Positions 11,801 to 26,800 of a DNA stretch of 64,000 nucleotides are shown here, piece by piece. A program made the translations under genes and the position numbers. Position 1 is the first letter of the stretch. Each line of letters opens with the position of its first letter. This stretch comes from Symsagittifera roscoffensis. Its lineage: Eukaryota; Xenacoelomorpha; Acoela; Convolutidae. The notes under the pieces were generated by a model that saw only the letters and a list, made by a program, of their open reading frames with translations, was not told the origin of the DNA and did not search any database. The stretch covers positions 11,678,512-11,742,511 of the forward strand of contig NC_087069.1 of the NCBI RefSeq assembly GCF_963678635.1. The letters are read 5' to 3'.

Positions 11801-14800
11801 GACTCAGTTGTGGAAGCATCCTTGCAAAAAACAAAAGAAACTTCGAATTTATGAGCTAAATATAGTTTTTTGGGAAGCTAATGAACTTAACTTACATTTC
11901 TTTCAGCCAAAAAAGACAGATAACGAATTTCAAAGAAATACTTGGTGCGGCGTCAAAAAACGATCATAACTGTTTTGACGGCATTAAGGGCAAAACTTGC
12001 GGAAGCTTAAACTAGAAAGTTAAACAAAATTTTCATGCAACATGACTGTCAATAAGAATTCTGTGCATAGATTGGCACAATAGTTTTCCATGAAAAATTG
12101 CCGGAATAGTTCTTTTGTTGCCTCATCCGTGCAAAATTATTCATGAGCTGTTTTCTTTCGCCGGACCAGATAGCTTTTTCACTTTTCTTATCTGTCAATG
12201 TTTGGTGCTAAAAACGTAAGTCTAGTTCATTAGTTTCCTTAGTTTCCCAAAGATCTAATTTTAGTTCCTAAACTCAAATTCCTTATGTTGTTTGCGAGGG
12301 TGTTTCCACAGCTAGAACACCTGTAAAAACAGTTTTCTCAATTTTTTTCTTGAGAAAAACTAGAACACCTGTAAAAAACTAGAACACTTGTAAATAACTT
12401 TTTCTCAAATAAAATATCTTAAATTGCAAAAACTTTTTTCCTGCATATGTCACAATTTCAATCTTAAACGGCAAAAAACGTGAAAACAATTTTCGTTCAT
12501 TTGTTTTTTTTTGAATCCGTAAAGTTGCTTCAATGTAGAGAAGGTGCATTAAAAGTAGAGAAGGTTACTTGGACTGCTGCTTTTTTTGTTCCGGCCATTG
12601 AAAAGGTGGAGGAACTTTGTATTCGGACGTGTTTTAGTTATTTTTTCTTTTTTTTTGTTTTCCTCGCAAAATCAGGTACCACAAACAATCATCGGAATGG
12701 GTCGAGTGATATATAATAATAAAAGCTTTTCCAGTTGTGATTCGAACGATACTAAAAAATTTGAAAATTACTCCCCATATCGAGAAAAACCGATTTGAAA
12801 TTTTTGAGTTTTTGTCTCATTTTCTCAGCGAGTGAAGCGAGCGAGCACTCTTATTTTAAATGCTTAAAAGCTTACAATAGGTTAAGTGAAACCGTAAAAG
12901 TTTAGTTTACTTTGAGTATTTTAGCCCTTTTTGGAGTCAAAGTTATCAAAAACTCAAAAAACTGCAAAACTTGAGAAAAAAAAATTTCTCGTTTTCGAGT
13001 AACGTTTCTAAAGAAATTATTTTTCACTTTGCTTATTTTATTATGAGCGTCGAATGAACCTAATATCCAGTTTTTGCTCAGCTCCTTTTATTACACCACG
13101 CCGAAAAAAAAACGACAATAATTTTAAAAAAGTTAAGACTATGGTTTTTTTTTTTTTTTTTTTAAGACTATGGTCGGTCGGAACATTCTGTGCCACTTGC
13201 ACAGTAACCGACTATCCTTGTTCTTTTTTGTTTTTGTTGTCTGCTGCTCAGATTTCCAGAATGGTTTTTCTTTGTCCGTAGTTGTGTCAAAGTTTTTGGC
13301 AATTGGCAATGAGGAGTTATTGTAATTGTCGCTTGTTTTTTTTCCTTGAATTTCGAGGCAGCGTTGATTCCTATCCTAACATCGAGTTATTTGGCTGTAT
13401 AACTTTTGCCATTTTCCGTAGTTTTTGAAAACTAACTGGGAAAAAACCAAATTATTTTTAAAACGGATTAATACGCCAAATCTAACAATTAATACTTCCT
13501 ACTTTTTCTTGCTCAATAGCTATTTTCAATTTTATTCAAAAAGTTTTTTTCTACTTAAGTCAACCATAGAAAAACTTAAGACTATGGTTGTTTTTTTAAG
13601 ACTATGGTCGGTCGGAACATTCTGTGCCACTTGCACAGTAACCGACTACCCTTGTTCTTTTTTATTTTTGTTGTCTGCTGCTCAGATTTCCAGAAGGGTT
13701 TTTCTTTGTCCGTAGTTGTGTCAAAGTTTTTGGCAATTGGAAATGAGGAGTTACTGTAATTGTCGCTTGTTTTCTTTCCTTGAGTTGCGAGGCAGCATTG
13801 ATTCCTCTCCTATCGTCGAGTTATTTGGTTGTATGTTTTTTGCCATTTTCCGTAGTTTTTGAAAACTAGCTTGGAAAAAACCAAATTATTTTTAAAACGA
13901 GATAATCCGCCAAATCTAACAATTAATACTTCTCACTTTTTCTGGTTCACGAGCTATTTTAAATTTTATTCAAAAAGTTTTTTTTTACTTATCATGTACA
14001 GTTGTTTAGTTCAAACCAAATCCAGTTGTCTTCTTTAGCTTGGGAACTGAGTCCACTCAACTGATGTCAAACATTTCTTCGATTCTTAGTTGTTATAGAC
14101 TTTGATGCTGTTTTGCAATTCTTAAACGGAGTTTGCAAGCTTAAGAGATCACAAACAACTATAAGTTTGCTGGCGTGACAAAAGTACTCATCATTGCAAC
14201 ATAACATTGCAACTTACCATTGCGACGTAGCATTGCAACAAAGTTTATTAAAGTCTTTATTTGAGAATAATTAGTAACTTCTAGATAAATGTTTTTGAAA
14301 AAGTAATGTTTTTTTTCAGGAATTCTGCAGCTTTTGATCATTGCGCTGGCCTCGAGTCTCAGCCTAGTTGCGGCTTATGTTGACGGCTGCGAGGATGACT
14401 GGGATTGCCAATATTGGTATGACGATGACGAGTATCAGTGCTGCATCAATGCAGATTGTCATAAATACTGCCTTTTGTTAGTAATTTATTCTTTTACTCT
14501 GGGATTTTTTCGGCGTTTTTTAGTGAATCAAATTATACTCCAAACCCATATGTACATTTACAGACAAAATTACATCAATGCAAGCTTCTTCCATAGCACA
14601 ACAAACTTTGAGAGGGGTATAACTTTTTCAGCTTTGTATAAAGATATTTGTTTTCGTTTTATAGCCACAAAAGTGATTTCGTGAACTGCCTCATGCTCTA
14701 ATCATTCTGTTTTGAATACAGTTTTTTTGACTGAATTGACATCGAGGGCTCTTGCTTGATTGTGAAAGAATTTCCACTTTCGTTTCCGCTTCCAAATGGG

Positions 14801-17800
14801 TTCTGCTTTCGTAATACATTCGCTGTAGCGTATCCCTTTTCTGGCAGTAATCTTGATTTCAATGTGTCACCCGCCGTGACACCTGGTCTGATACAATATT
14901 CTCACTGGATATCGCTTAATTTCATATTGGCAGGGAAAATATCACGTATGAGCTCTTTTTTGATGTCCTGCATCCAGACATAATTTCGCTGCCTGACCCC
15001 ATAAACTAGGATAAAGATTAGATTGCTTAGGTCAGACGTTTACCTTCAAAACGGATACTACGCGTTTGTCATTTCCCACTTTCTAAAATTTTTTAAGTCC
15101 CATGTTTAAAACAACTAACAAAATAACAGCACGTTTTAGATCAAGTTTTGAGTTTTTAGTCTTAGTTCATTTTTATGTATTTGTTTTGGTTTCAGTATAG
15201 CCTGTTAATTAGTCTTGTTTATTTTTTGGTGATCATGTCGGGCAGGATGACACCCGGGTCGAGATCCCGCTCAAAAACCGCTCAAGATTTGAGCGGTTTG
15301 AGCGGTTTTCCAGCAAGATTTGAGCGGTTGGAGCGGTTTGGGCGGTGTGGGCGGTTTTTTGGAAAAACCGCTCAAACCGCTCAAATCTTGCTTAAAAAAC
15401 CGCTCAAAAACCGCTCATTTCTTGCGGTGATTTTTGAACGGTTTTTCAAGCAAGATTTGAGCGGTTTTTGAGCGGTCTTCCCGGGTCGAGGTCCCAGACT
15501 CAACATTTCTCTTCTCTGCAAAACTCGAACGAACACGTTCATCCAGGGGCGACCAATATGTAGTAATTTTCCAAAAAGTGCCCAAAAACAGCAATAAAAA
15601 TCCTGACAGCATATTTGTTGTGCATGTCTAAAACATTGAACATACTCAGTAGAACAAACACAGCGAATATTTAGCTTCCAGCAAGTCCGCATAGACTAAC
15701 GGATAAGGCGTCTGACTTCGAATCAGAAGATTGCAGGTTCGAATCCCTCTGTGGTCGACTTTTTATTAGATAAACCGCTCAAAACCGTTCAAATCTTGCG
15801 CGGTTTTTGAGCGGTTTTTGAGCTGTTTTTTTAGACAAACCGTTCAAAAACCGCTCAAACCGCTCATTTTGAAGCAAGATTTTGAGCGTAATTGTCTAAA
15901 AAAACCGCTTAAACCGCTCAAATCTTGCTTCAAATTAGGTGAAAAATCTCGACTCGGGCAGTGTACCCGGGAATACTGGGATAAATTTGGATTTGGATGG
16001 TGACTTAAGCTCTCCTAGTGAAACTGGTACTGGTTCAAGTTCTACTGAGCTAATTCTGTGATAAAGCGGGCTTCCGAAAAATCTCGTTTGTTGTTTGCTT
16101 TTTTATTTGAAGTCCTCGTAGTGTGCCTTACCTCCAACCCGTAATTTCGCCTCATCTGTGATGTAAGCAACTTTAACTCTTTTCCCCTTGAATATATTTT
16201 AAAAAGGCAGTCCTAACTTACGATGCAAAACATTCTGGAGTACTCTAACCTTTTTCGGACAGTTTAATAGCTCGAATTCCAAATTAGGTTCTTTGGACGA
16301 TTTGGAACCTGATCTAGACTACATTTTATGATTGGATAATTTAGATATTTTACCAATGTAAAGTATTTAATATTAACCAATCATGATCCATCTAACTAAC
16401 AACCCACTTATTTGTAAGTGCTGAAGTTACTTGTAATTTCAGCACCAGAGAGATTTGAATTTAACTTAGAAATTAGTTGGACTCTCCCGAGCACTTCAGC
16501 AACCGCAATAAACCAGTATACCCTAGATCTATTGAGCCTAGCAGAGACTAGTTAAACAATCTGAGACTAGATAGTATAAGAGTAAGATTAGGATCGGTAT
16601 TAGACTAAGAAGTTGCACGAATCTATCCGGCCGAAAATAAGATAGCGTGACGAGCAGACGGTGTACCCTATCCGAAATTACTCTATGAGTTAACCAACTC
16701 GGTCATAACTCATCTGGTGCGACCATAAGTCTCGAACAAGACCTTAATAGCTTAGAATTAACCAAAATAGATTAGAAATTAGACAAAAACATTTACAAAA
16801 TGTTATACGACAATAATTTAATCGAAATGTCTCTACGACTCAATAGATCAGAGCCAATATTCCGAACCATAACAGAACTACCCGGAATTGGAAGAAGACC
16901 TCGAACCAGAGACGACATACGACAAAGTAGAAACTTGCCATATAGCTATATGATAGTTAGGCAAAAACCAGAACAAACTTTTATATTTAGAATACTACTA
17001 GCAATGAATTTAGATTTTCATTTGCAAACATAAAACCTTGAAGTTAATCTTCAAAATCATTTCAGGCGCTAAACCAAATTATTAATATACAATAACGATT
17101 GATAAAAAGATCTAAGATCGTTTTCCTAAAACTCTGCAGTAATATACAAAACATGTTTGAAAAATATTTATTGAAAAATAAAAAATAAAAATTAGTAGCA
17201 TGACAATAAATGGTTAGTAATCATAAATCATCCTGTTGTTCCAGCTCCATCACCTAAAACATAACAGCAATCATAAACCCACTAATATCATCAAAACACT
17301 AAATCTTTCCTTTACACACATTTAAAATTTTATTAAAACTTAAATTCACTTAATTTTAAAACCAGATCATCAAGGCTTATCCTTGGATCTTAAATCATTT
17401 TCTACTTAATTAAATTTCAAATTTGATCATCAAGGCTTATCCTTGGACCCAACAGAACAACTTTGTTCTCCCCCACCCACTTAATTAGTGTCTAACGACC
17501 TCAAACGTCGATTCACTACCCAACCCTTTCTAAAGACCTAAGACTAATAGAAATTTTTAAACAAAACTAATCATTCAAATTAGGATAAACAGTGAAGAAC
17601 TTCGGTTATTCATCCTTCACTTGACCCCCCCTCTTACCAGACCCAGGATAAATCTTAGACTTAGTAAGTTTAAAATAGTATCTAACGAACTACTCGCGTT
17701 CTAATTATACCTGAACCTTGTGGATCGATTTACTATTCTCCAACCCTTGAACACAATCACTACCCCTAAGTAAGATTAAGTAAGTTAACACCTTAACTTA

Positions 17801-20800
17801 TACTAGCCACGAGAAAGTAAAAAATCATTCTTCGGAATCGATATACTTTTCTCTCCAACCCTGAACAAATAGACCCAGGTTAAGCTAACCAAAAAATCGT
17901 AAGAACTAACAGTTTAGGAAAATAGAAATCATTTAACAACCTTTTGCATCCGTCATCCTAAACCTTATGTCATTTAAAAACCTAGGAAATAAACAAACAA
18001 TCGTTTTACACAATTGTGAAATAGATAACAAAAAATACGACCTTGTAATCACACCTCATACACAAACAGTTGGATACATTCGAACAAAACGACAAACACT
18101 AAAAAGAAAAATAATAACGAAACAAAGACAAATAACACGAAAAAGATTTTCAAAAAATCGAAACGCATTTTCAGAATCAGAAACCAACAGTTTAGACGAA
18201 CTTTACAAACTAAAAGAATCAATAGATAAAAATTGCCCACTTCACGATCAATTATATTTTTCTGACTCAGAAACAACTTCAAATTCATCAAAAAGAGGAA
18301 AAAGAAGAATAAAAAAGCAGTATAAACACAAACCAGTACATTTATACAATTGGAATCAACCAATTCGACACATTAATAATTACATATTAACAGTCATCGA
18401 ACGAAAAAATGAGCTCAACGCACACCCCAGGTGAAGAAAGTCCAGATGATGATGAAATCTTTCCTTTTATAGTAGATGCAACCACTGATAGAGGACAGCA
18501 TATATTTTGCAAAAATTTACTATTAAATTTATTTGAACCCGGAATCAGTCCATGTAAAACAGAGTTCCCAGATGTAAAAATCAAAAGACAAATCATAGAC
18601 CACTACTTAAAAGATATATGCAACATAACACAACAGTATGGAATCTACTCCATAGAATTCACCTCACCAAACCATAATAATAGAAAATATACAATTCAAA
18701 CAGACGATCTTGATTTAGAATTTTCAAAAGTTTTTTCAGAATATATAAAAAGCATCCAATATCATAACTCACAAAGAGCAAACTCCATATTCACCAATGA
18801 AGTTTTCGCAATAATATATAGTTATATTTCGATATTAGAAAACGAAATCCCAATAACAAATGTCTCACCGACAGAAACATCTAAACATTTAAGAGTACGG
18901 CATGAAATCACACTACTCTCTAGTTATTTAAACATCATTAAAGAAAATTTCACGAAAGACGACGTTTCACAACATACAAAACACGATCTACAAAAAATTT
19001 TGGCATGGTTCATAATAGATTATTTCACACACAATATTGATTTAATTGCACAAGCAAGAAAAAATTTTAGACCCCAAAACTCGAACGATGATACCGCTAT
19101 CACAGAACAATCAGATTATGTTTGGGACCCCGAATGGTCTCATCCCGCATTTATAAGCTTCCCACAATCAATCTCAAGTCAAGCAATAAGTACGATATCT
19201 TACATAAGAGATTATGTAAAAGTAATACCATTAACCATTGATGCAACACCATTAAACTATAATACATTTTTGCCCGATACAAAAAATAATAGTTTAAACT
19301 CTACAGTCATACACAATGAAAACCTCAATGGAACTAGGAATCTTACTCAACAAGATATCCAGACACCATCACACTTCATAAATGAAGAAATTGTACACAC
19401 AACAACTACACAACAAAGTATTTCACCAATACGCCCAAATTTAACAACACCAAGAAATACAAATCCTTCACAAACACAGGTAACCTTACAATCAACCGTT
19501 AAACCTTCGGTTGCTCCTAAATATTCACATATGGATTACCAAACATACAGACCCATGACAATACCATCAAAAACACGCAAAACATTCACTAGAAACAACT
19601 TTGCAGACCATAATTATAATTATACACATCCATCAAAAACATATAACCAACCACAAAGAAATTTTAACCAATATACAAGATCTCGAAATTGGGATAACCC
19701 AATGACCCAACCTAATTCAATAAATTTCCAAACAAATCCTCCACAGGATCACAGTGAAAATTACCCATTTTTTCAACAAAATAAAAATAAAAAACAGACA
19801 TCTTATCAAATGGATTATTTATCCTCAGATGATGATTTCTTACAACCAGATATATTTGCACCAAATACTCAAGAATATCGTAGACAAGGAATACAGAGAA
19901 CACGTACAAATCATAGAAATTTTTCTCCACAACCAATAGATGCACAACATCAACAACCAATTCAACAACAAAATCTAATTAATACACAATCTTTTCAACC
20001 AATTCAACAACAAAATCCAATGACTGCACACTCGTATCAAGCATCACAAATGCAAAATGAAATACCACTCCCATATTATCTCCAACAACATGAAATAACA
20101 AGAAACCAACTTTCAAATTTTTCTCAAATGCCAAATGCAGCAGAATCATTACAAATGACAATGAATCCATACCTTATGGGTGGATCATCAATAACATCAA
20201 ACAAACCTTTAATGGTTTTCACAGGAACAGACCCTGAATACTCCGTAGAAGATTATTTAAATGCAGTAACAGCAAACCTGATTTTAAATATTGGACCTGA
20301 ACCAATTAATACGCCAATACATCAAAATTGGATACATCGACGCACAGCGTTAATACAAACAACCTTAGATGGCGCAGCCCAAAAATGGTTTTCAGTACTA
20401 CCTCTAGAAATAAAATCAAACTGGAAAAGGTTTACACAGGAATTTTCAAAAATGTTTGACTCCGAAAGAAACAAACAACAACAAAGAGTTTTATGTAATG
20501 AAATTCGCAGATTACCAAACGAAACCATCAAGCAAATAGCAGTACGAATCGAAACACTAGTTCGAAAAGCATTTTCATTAAATACGCACGACTATAAAAA
20601 CACAAAGATGACAGAAATCTTAATGATGACCTTAACACCACAATTAAGGAAAATAGCAATAAAAAAGAGAGCATCCCATCCTTCTTCAATTCGAGAACCC
20701 GATTTAGATTTTCGAAAACTAGTAGACAAATTAGAACAAGCAGAAATCACGATGAAACTAGAAGAAATGGAAAATCTGAAATTACAATACGTTAACAGAA

Positions 20801-23800
20801 TTGAAACGACTCCCACTAATATTAATAATATACAGGAATCCGAGACAGACCTCGTTGAAAAAATCACTGAAATACTCAATATTTACGAAAAGAACCCAAA
20901 ATTTAAAGGCAAACCATCTTTCAAAAAATGGTGTAATTATTGCCGACGATAAGGACATAGTATTTCCGAATGTAGACAAAAACAGCAAGACAATCAAAAT
21001 AAACCTCAAAAATATAAAGAACCAAATAAATCATTCTATCAATACATGAAAAAAGATCAAAATCTACCGAACAAAACAGTCTACAGCAACAACAGTTCAG
21101 GAAAACCACTCCCGAACAATACAAATTATACAAGAAATCAATCACCATATAACTCAAGTTATAGAGGAAGATCACCAGAACGAAGAAACACGCATAATTC
21201 ATCACAAAATCACTACAATAGACCAAATAGTAGAAGTAACTACTCCAGATCAAATTCAAATACACAACGATTTGTTTCTAGATCTAATTCCCAATCAAGA
21301 AATAACTACTATCCAAACAACCAATCACGAAATTCATCATACAATAGGAATAGAAACTACTCCTATAATCGAAATAGAAGTTATTCAAACAACCGAAACC
21401 AGAATTACCCGAACAATCAATCAAGGAATAACTCATATAATAGATCGAACTATAACAGACCAAACAATAATTACCAAAACAGATCGCGAAATAATTCACA
21501 AAATCGACACTCAAGTTATAATAATCGTTATAGAAATTATTCCCAATCACCACACCGGAATAATAATAACTATAATAATTCTAATAATCGCCACAGAAGT
21601 AGTACACCTAAACATCAAAGACAAATCAATCAAGTACAATCTAATCCAGAAACAACATCAGACCCTCCAGGTATTGATGACACAGTAACTGATACGTTAC
21701 AACTCAATCAAATAAACTGTACATCATCAGATTCAGAAAGTGATACTGAAAACACTCTTTCTATCAATATGATAAAAGTCGAAAACGACTATGAATCTGT
21801 CATATATGAACAACCCTTTTCATCACACATATATGAAAATCAATCAGAATTTCTTCAAAATTATTACACTACACCCATAAATTCCACACCAACGACGCAA
21901 GAAACAAATGAGATTAACACTACAAATCAAACCAATAAAAATACCAAAACAAAATGCTTGAATACAAACCACATTTATCAAAATATACAAAAAGAACAAC
22001 CCAAAGAAAAAATTTGGACAATACCATTTCTCTTAGAAAGCCCAAGAAATAAAGAATTTCAACCACCAGACCTTGAAATAGATTTTTTAATTGATTCAGG
22101 AGCAGAATCAAACATAATAAACATCCCCACATGGAATGAAATAAAAACTTTACACCCAAAGCTAACACCTCTTGAAACCTCCAGTAAGTTAGCAACAGCA
22201 CAAGGATCAACATTGATAAACTACGGAAAAATCCAATTATTTCTCCTCCCCACCAGAACAATGGAACAAAGCAAAATTTTAAATAAGCCATTTAAACAAA
22301 TATTCCATATCACTGACATTAAATATAATATCATTGGAATACCATTTATTTCGAAGTATATACCAACAATTAACATACTAAATAGTAAAATATTAATCAA
22401 AGATAAATATACAAAAACAAAAGAAACATCCTTAACATTTTTTCAAAGATTAAATAAACAACCACCATTCTTTTCAAAATTCTACCCGATATTTAACCAA
22501 CAAAGAAAACACCTAAAACCACTATCAGGAAATATCTATAATTTTTCAATCAAACAAGTTCACCAATATGATAAAGAACAAAACAAACAAAAATTTTATA
22601 TGTCAGAATTTGAATTCAAACCCATTCACAAATTTTTCAAAATCACAATCTCATCCATAAAATATTTGAAAAATTCGAATTCCGATATCATTTCCTTACA
22701 TGTCTATAACAACACACCTTACCAAGTAACATTACCTTTAGGACTTTTAGGATATTGTGAAACCAACGCTACAATATCACCAATACACGAAAAAGCCTAT
22801 CGCGTAAATAATATACTCCAATTACTAGATATTTGCCAATCTACAATTCTTAATGAAGAATTATCTATAAATAATATAATAAGTAACGAAAACAGAAATA
22901 CGGATTATTTCACAAAAACTCCATATTTCAAACCTACATTCAACATAAGTAACTACACAGAGGACCAACAAAAATTTTTAACAATGTTTAATTTCCAACA
23001 TTCACAAATAACACAAGACGAATTCGAAAAATTAGCCAAACAGCTAATTAAATATTCATCAGTCTATGCAACATCAAAATTCGATGTTGGAAAAATCAGT
23101 TCATCACTACATCTCCCGTTAAAACCAGACGCAGTTTTCAAAAAACAGAGAGCAAGTAAAGTACCAATTCACTTACATGATAAAGTGAACAGATTACTCG
23201 ACATTTTAGAACAATACAACATTATATCACCAGTAAACAAAGAAGAACAACCAAAAGGCAACACATTTATCAACCCTGTTATCATTCTAGCTAAAGGAGA
23301 ATCATTAAAAATCGTTCTCGATGCTAGATACCTCAATTCACTTATAGATGAATCAAAATGTAATTGGCCCATTGAACCAATACAAGTTATTTTAACAAAA
23401 ATAAACGGCAAATACTTTACAACCGCCGATATGAATAGTGCATACAATCAAATGCCACTAGATGAACAATCACGACGTTTAACACAATTTGTTATCGGAA
23501 ACCAACAATATGAATTCAACCGCTTATTCTATGGAATATCCATAGGACCAGCAGCATTTTCAGCTTTTATGAGCAAAATTTTTAGACCACTAATACTCAA
23601 GAAAAACGCAATCACCTATTTAGACGATGTTTTTATGCAATCACAAACAAAAGACGAGATGTTCATTGTTTTAGAAAAATATCACCAAATACTTCAGAAC
23701 GAAAATCTGAAGGCCGCCCCCGATAAATCACACTTCTTTTTGACAAGAGTTAAATTCTTAGGACATAATATAGAAAGAAAAACAATCACTCCATTGAAAT

Positions 23801-26800
23801 CACGTATAGACGCTATTCAAAAACTCCAACCACCAACAAATAAAAAGAAAATCCAAGAATTCCTTGGAATGTTAAACTTTTTAAGTAAATATGTTTATAA
23901 AATGCAATTATATCTACGACCATTTTATAACATCCTTAGACAACAAAATAATTTTGAATGGAACACAGAACATCAAACACGATTTGAAGAAATAAAGAAA
24001 CTTTTAACTGAACAAATTTCAAACACAATTCCAGATTCAAATCAACCATTTTATGCAATGTGCGATGCTTCGAACTTTGGCATCGGTGCAGCACTATTAC
24101 AATCACATAATGGTACAAATAAAATGAACCTCATATCAGCAAATTCTCGATTATTCACTCAAGCTGAGCTACGACTCTCAACTCTAATGAGAGAATGTAC
24201 AGCCATAATATATACACTGACAGAATATGAATTTCTGATACTTGGATCAAAACACCCCACAGTTTTATTCACAGACCATAAACCAATCATCTTTCTTTTT
24301 ACACAAAAGTCTAATCCAAACCACCGAGTTTACAGATTTCAACTAATTCTAATGAAATTTCCAAACTTACATATAGTTTGGACTGCAGGAAAAAATCTTG
24401 CATTACCAGACACCTTAAGTCGAAATACACCACCTGAATTACTTACACGAAAAACAACAGTTGAAATACCCAAAAACATAAAATTCTACCTTGCAGAAAA
24501 CGAAACATCACCCCGATTGGAATGCAAATATGCAGTAAAAACTGATATTGAACAATCACAAATAAATAATTTACAACATTTCCCACTTTATTTAGATTGT
24601 CAAAATAATCATTATGAAGTTGATCTACTAGGAACATCAACTTTCAAACCAATCCCATATTCTCAATGGATAAAAAATAACACCCAACAAAAACGAACAA
24701 AACAACACCCGCCTAAGAAAGACCATTTTCCACTAATTGAAAAAGAAGATTTAACTGATAAAATAAATTTATCAGGACCACAAACAAATGATTCAAAATA
24801 CACAATAAATCAAGTTTTTGACCTCCATGACCCACTTGACACAATACCCTTATCTAAATTAGAAATCGAAAACATTTTTCTCCCCCCAACAGAAACAATT
24901 ACAATTTCAACACTGAAACAATATCAAAACCTTGACCCAGTAATTCGACAACTGAAATCATGGCACAAATATAAAACTAAACCTATCAAAGCAGATACAA
25001 CTATTTTAGGAAACAAAACACTCCTCCGATACTTTCGCAAATTTAACAACACAACAATTAACGAAAATACAGACCTTTTAGAGTATAACCTGAATGAATC
25101 TACAGTTCCCTGTCTCCCTTTAAGTATGATTCTTATAGCTTTTAATATTTCACATACGCAAAATATTAAAGGACACTCTGGATCAGAAAAAACATATTCA
25201 AATTTTATACAAAATTTTTACTTCCCAAATGCACCAATTTGGATAAAAGTACTATGCAATGACTTTATAGTATGTCAACTAAATAAACCTTACCCAAATC
25301 AAAAACAAATAGCACAAAAACAAGATTTTAAAGGACAAAGCTTGTACTTTAACCATCGTATCTCATTTGATACCAAAGGACCAATTTCACCCTCATCCGA
25401 AGGAAACTCCTACATTATGGTAATTGTTGACGCATTTACACATTATGTAGCACTTAACCCAGTACCACATTGTAACGCTTATTACGCTTACACAACACTC
25501 TATGAACACTGGATAGCAAAATTCGGACTACCAGAAATTTTAGTTACAGACAACGGTACAGAATTCATAAATAATGAAATTATCACACTATGTCATTTAT
25601 ATAACATTAAACACAAACCACGTACATCTCATGCACCTTGGACAAACGGCTTAGTCGAAGGTATGAACCGTTCATTACAAGAATATCTTAGATGTATCAT
25701 CAACGGAAATGATACAAAATTTACCGAATGGTCAGCAGATGTAAAATTATTTCCCTTAGCATATAATTCACAAATTACGACAACTTTAGGAATGTCACCA
25801 TACGAAATGGTTTTTAACCAAAAGCCACGCAAACCAATAATGTTTACAGCAAATTCTCATAAAAACGCACAAGGTTATTGTCAACCAAATAAAGACTCAA
25901 TTTGTTATAACCTACCTTTACATACACACGATGAAGATCATTTTCATCACCCACAAATTCTTAAACTAGCCTCCGGTACACACACCGAATGGATTCTAAA
26001 TAGAGATAAAAAACACAATGAAATTTATCAAAAAATAACAAAAAAGTTATTACAAAGACAAAACATTAATGAACAAATCAATTCACGTTTTACACCAGCC
26101 TCCGAATTAAAAATTGGAACATTTGTTTTAATACCTAATTTTAATACTCAAAAAGGAATTTCTAAAAAATTACAACCCCTTCGAAAAGGACCATACCAAA
26201 TAATTGCAAAACCCACTGATGTCACATATAAAATTACCGACTCAAACAAAAAAGAAATCGTTCAACATCGAAACAACCTATTACTTTATTACCCAAAAGA
26301 ATACGCACTCCGCGAATTAACTCAATTATATTCTTTCACAGGATTAAAAATCATTCAAAATGAACCACATCTGAAAAACACAGAACAAAATGATAACCCC
26401 ACCGAAAATCAAAACACAAAACCAAACGCCACCAAAAACAATACACAAAACCATAAAGAATCCCCAAAACAAAGAAAAAATAGAAAAATGACCGAACAAA
26501 TAATACCCCAAGAACAAATCGACAAATCAGAAAATCGAAAAACAACAAAACTCCGAAATCAACCACGTAAAAACTATAAAATATTCATCCCCCAATCTAA
26601 AATTTTAAAGAAAGTGGAATTTCAAAAGTAAATTTAACATTATACTCCACAATCTTGAAACCTCCGAAACATTTTTCATTTACATTTTTCAAAATAACAT
26701 GCTGACAAGTACGCAATAATTCTAGTTCAAAATAGACCAATAGGATTCATCCAATCCGTCACTTTCTCTAACTCAAACTAAGACCAATTAGACGAATCAT

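Larger units (their letters stand above)
8802..14319 (+). other. Intron 1 of the Shisa-like gene (5.5 kb)
   Basis: GT at 8802, AG at 14318-14319 preceded by an unbroken T run. It holds a dispersed repeat (9090-9225), a 1.2-kb inverted repeat (9356-10573), a 43-bp tandem pair (11685-11770), repeated words around 12300-12400 and a 443-bp tandem duplication (13135-13990). The remaining stretches 10574-11684 and 11771-13134 show no supported exon. Confidence 0.55.

Noticed and set aside
13054..13715. Two similar frames of 75 and 96 codons
   Set aside because: Their shared C-termini result from the 443-bp tandem duplication, and they include long Phe runs from poly-T.
14320..14684. 116-codon secreted Cys-rich peptide ending at 14684
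   Set aside because: The frame past 14476 is intronic in character (Phe/Leu/Ile-rich, T-rich), and a donor at 14477 joins in phase to a membrane exon at 40780.
15252..15970. CRISPR-like array of GAGCGGTTTTT repeats
   Set aside because: Repeats are irregular, on both strands, without constant spacers, and the DNA is eukaryotic.
16800..17033. 77-codon frame in the retroelement leader
   Set aside because: No motif, and frames of this length are expected in the leader; kept only as a note.
18049..18363. Minus-strand Phe/Leu-rich frames across the retroelement
   Set aside because: A-rich sense DNA always gives T-rich, Phe/Leu/Val-rich antisense frames; these are shadows of the leader ORF, gag, pol and env.
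21272..21688. 138-codon Ile/Thr-rich frame inside pol
   Set aside because: It is the +1 reading of the Asn/Arg/Ser-rich pol linker; its composition follows from the repetitive codons of pol.
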